From Aureibaculum algae (GTDB lineage Bacteria > Bacteroidota > Bacteroidia > Flavobacteriales > Flavobacteriaceae), in assembly GCF_006065315.1 (NCBI RefSeq), contig NZ_CP040749.1:3742001-3806000 (forward strand): DNA of 64,000 nt, read 5' to 3'. A model generated the notes under the pieces. That model was not told where the DNA came from. It did not search any database and saw only the letters and a list, made by a program, of their open reading frames with translations. A program made the position numbers and the translations under genes. This document shows, piece after piece, positions 62,621-64,000 of this stretch; position 1 is the stretch's first letter, and each line of letters begins with the position of its first letter.

Positions 62621-63094
62621 CTAACTTTCAATTAATAATTGTAATATATCAACGGCAGCTTCAGAAATATTGGTTTCTGGGCTAAATATGATCATTACCC
62701 CGCTATCAATTAAAAGCTGATAATCATTAGGAGGTATAACACCGCCGGCGATAACCATTATATCTTCTCTACCATATTTTTTCAGTTCTTCTATAACATG
62801 TGGAATTAAAATTTTATTTCCATCAGCTAAAGACAAAACACCTAATATATGAACATCATTTTCTACGGCTTGTTTTGCGGCCTCTTTTGGAGTTTGAAAT
62901 AACGGACCAATATCTACATCAAAACCTAAATCGGCAAAACTAGTTGCAACCACTTTCACTTCGAGATAATGATCATCTTGTCCCATTGTTGCCAACATAA
63001 TTCGCGGACGACGACCTTCTAATTCAGCAAATGTATCAGATAATTCTGATGCCTTTTTAAATTGATTATCATTTGGTGTTGTCTTACTATTCAT
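62621..63094 (-). CDS. Separate cobalamin-binding domain protein, methylmalonyl-CoA mutase-like
   Basis: A 157-residue protein matching the C-terminal B12-binding domain of methylmalonyl-CoA mutase: [36 protein letters not shown] and [14 protein letters not shown]. It is encoded apart from the catalytic domain, 21 bases after the stop of that gene. The base-off motif DxHxxG reads D40-D-H42-Y-L-E45, so D and the cobalt-ligand H are kept but the glycine is Glu. The SLAAGH loop has N93 in place of the His, and the PGT turn reads SPET (138-141). Two of the usual glycines are therefore replaced; GG117-118 remains. It could be a functional variant or a decaying one. Confidence 0.85.
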   Translation of the reverse strand: MNSKTTPNDNQFKKASELSDTFAELEGRRPRIMLATMGQDDHYLEVKVVATSFADLGFDVDIGPLFQTPKEAAKQAVENDVHILGVLSLADGNKILIPHVIEELKKYGREDIMVIAGGVIPPNDYQLLIDSGVMIIFSPETNISEAAVDILQLLIES

Positions 63095-63115
63095 GTCAAT
63101 AATTAAATTTTAATT

Positions 63116-64000
63116 TTATTTATCTGGAGTTATTTCTATTGCTTTAGACATTTCTTCTAGTGTAGCTCTTCGCTCAGCAGCTACTATAGCCAATTCTAAT
63201 AAATTTCCCGTTCCTGATTTAGCACAATTACTTAAATTTAAAAGTGCTGCATCTACTAGTTGTTGATTCCTAATTGATTTTAAAGTATGTAATCTTTTAA
63301 TTTGAGCATCATTATCTGCAGCTAATGAAGCTGAAACAGCTTTCTCCTTAAATTGATATTTATTGACACCTACCGTATTATCTTCGCCACTATCAATATT
63401 ACCTTGTTTTTTTGCGGCCGCTTCTTCTATTCTCATTTTAGGAATCCCATGTTCAATAGCTTTAGTCAATCCACCAAGTTCTTCAATTTCTTGAATCAAT
63501 TCCCATGCTTCTTTGGCCATATTTTCAGTTAATTCCTCTACATGATAAGATCCTGCCCAAGGATCAACTGTTTTTGTTATGTTGGTTTCCTCTTGAATAT
63601 AAATTTGAGTCGAATTTGCTTTTCTGTGTGATAAATCAAATGGTAATTTCATCCCTGCATCAAATGCAGGACTATACAAAGATTGTGTACCTCCAAAAGC
63701 AGCAGCCATAGCTTCAATTGTAGTTCTTGCTAAATTATTAAAAGGATCTTGTACAGTTAAGCTTTTCTTATTTGTTTGACTGTGCGAACGCATAACCAAC
63801 GATTCTTGATTTTTGGGATTGAATTGTTTTACTATTTTTGCCCATAACATTCTTCCTGCTCTAAGTTTAGCAATTTCCTTAAAATGCTCCATACCTATAC
63901 TCCATGAAAAAGATAATTTCAGAGCTAAAGTATCGATATCTGTACCATAATTCAACCCCATTCTCAGGTATTCTAAACCCTTAGCCAACGTATATGCCAA
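63116..64000 (-). CDS. Methylmalonyl-CoA mutase-like large subunit, C-terminal part
   Basis: The C-terminal 294 codons of a barrel-domain acyl-CoA mutase; the 5' part lies beyond the window edge. Family segments: LAYTLAKGLEYLRMGL, LSFSWSIGMEHFKEIAKLRA, AKIVKQFNPKNQESL and TQIYIQEETNITKTVDPWAG followed by SYHVE. The segment usually reading TQSLHTNALDEA is TQSLYSPAFDAG here, so the conserved His and Asn are lost. The protein stops at the end of the barrel domain; the cobalamin domain is a separate gene. Methylmalonyl-CoA mutase interconverts succinyl-CoA and methylmalonyl-CoA; with these changes, a different acyl-CoA substrate or loss of activity is possible. Confidence 0.88.
   Translation of the reverse strand: MAYTLAKGLEYLRMGLNYGTDIDTLALKLSFSWSIGMEHFKEIAKLRAGRMLWAKIVKQFNPKNQESLVMRSHSQTNKKSLTVQDPFNNLARTTIEAMAAAFGGTQSLYSPAFDAGMKLPFDLSHRKANSTQIYIQEETNITKTVDPWAGSYHVEELTENMAKEAWELIQEIEELGGLTKAIEHGIPKMRIEEAAAKKQGNIDSGEDNTVGVNKYQFKEKAVSASLAADNDAQIKRLHTLKSIRNQQLVDAALLNLSNCAKSGTGNLLELAIVAAERRATLEEMSKAIEITPDK

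Overview
The window is a 64 kb piece of a low-GC chromosome from a member of the Bacteroidota, almost certainly family Flavobacteriaceae. The evidence is the type IX secretion and gliding genes (gldJ, porU, porV), a TonB-dependent receptor with a carboxypeptidase-like N-terminal domain, many lipoproteins and 20-residue signal peptides, and promoters of the Bacteroidota type (TAnnTTTG at -7, sometimes TTTG about 19 bases upstream). I see no rRNA, tRNA, CRISPR array, prophage or insertion sequence. It is mostly core genome with a few accessory genes.

Region by region. 1-4.3 kb: the N-terminal end of ffh, the NAD-salvage pair pncB-pncA, aroQ, xerD and a GNAT acetyltransferase. 4.3-7.6 kb (minus): a small coiled-coil protein, zapA, a 6S-like RNA, ribonuclease Y (rny) and a class IV aminotransferase. 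7.7-12 kb: an M23 peptidase and a TonB-dependent receptor. 12-15.4 kb: an orphan gene, then an ECF sigma operon (sigma factor, a triple-repeat membrane protein that is probably its regulator, and an exported Spy-like protein), followed by an exported basic protein with its own promoter. 15.4-20.6 kb: an ABC-F ATPase with one degenerate ATP site, a lipoprotein with a cysteine-less thioredoxin fold, and a DEAD-box helicase with a structured leader. 20.6-29.7 kb: UMF1-type transporter, M48 lipoprotein protease, alpha/beta hydrolases, lipoprotein MsrB, a DUF1572 protein, a phospholipase D-type lipoprotein, a GHL10-like lipoprotein and a broken lipocalin-like pseudogene. 29.7-38 kb: murF, gldJ, porU and porV, the gliding and secretion block.

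38-48 kb: cytidine deaminase, a group III truncated haemoglobin, a FabH-like synthase, a PafA-type phosphatase, the MlaE/MlaF lipid-transport pair, and a minus-strand run of SDR, SprT-like protein, mannose-1-phosphate guanylyltransferase and DUF389 protein. 47.5-52.6 kb: an exported amidohydrolase, several lipoproteins, a glutaminyl cyclase and rpmE2 (L31 type B). 52.8-64 kb: an 805-residue BNR_4 plus GH105 fusion likely to act on an algal or plant uronate polysaccharide, a TPR-like membrane protein, a bifunctional class A penicillin-binding protein, an exported amidase with a cupin partner, a CvfB-like S1 protein, and a split methylmalonyl-CoA-mutase-like pair with altered cobalamin-binding loops.

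The items most worth following up are the BNR_4/GH105 fusion, the split mutase pair, the sigma operon with an exact 29-residue triple repeat, the 6S-like RNA between zapA and rny, the ABC-F protein with one defective ATP site, and the leaders of the DEAD-box helicase and rpmE2. I do not see a cluster that looks like an undescribed defence or biosynthetic system. All family assignments are by eye from sequence motifs.
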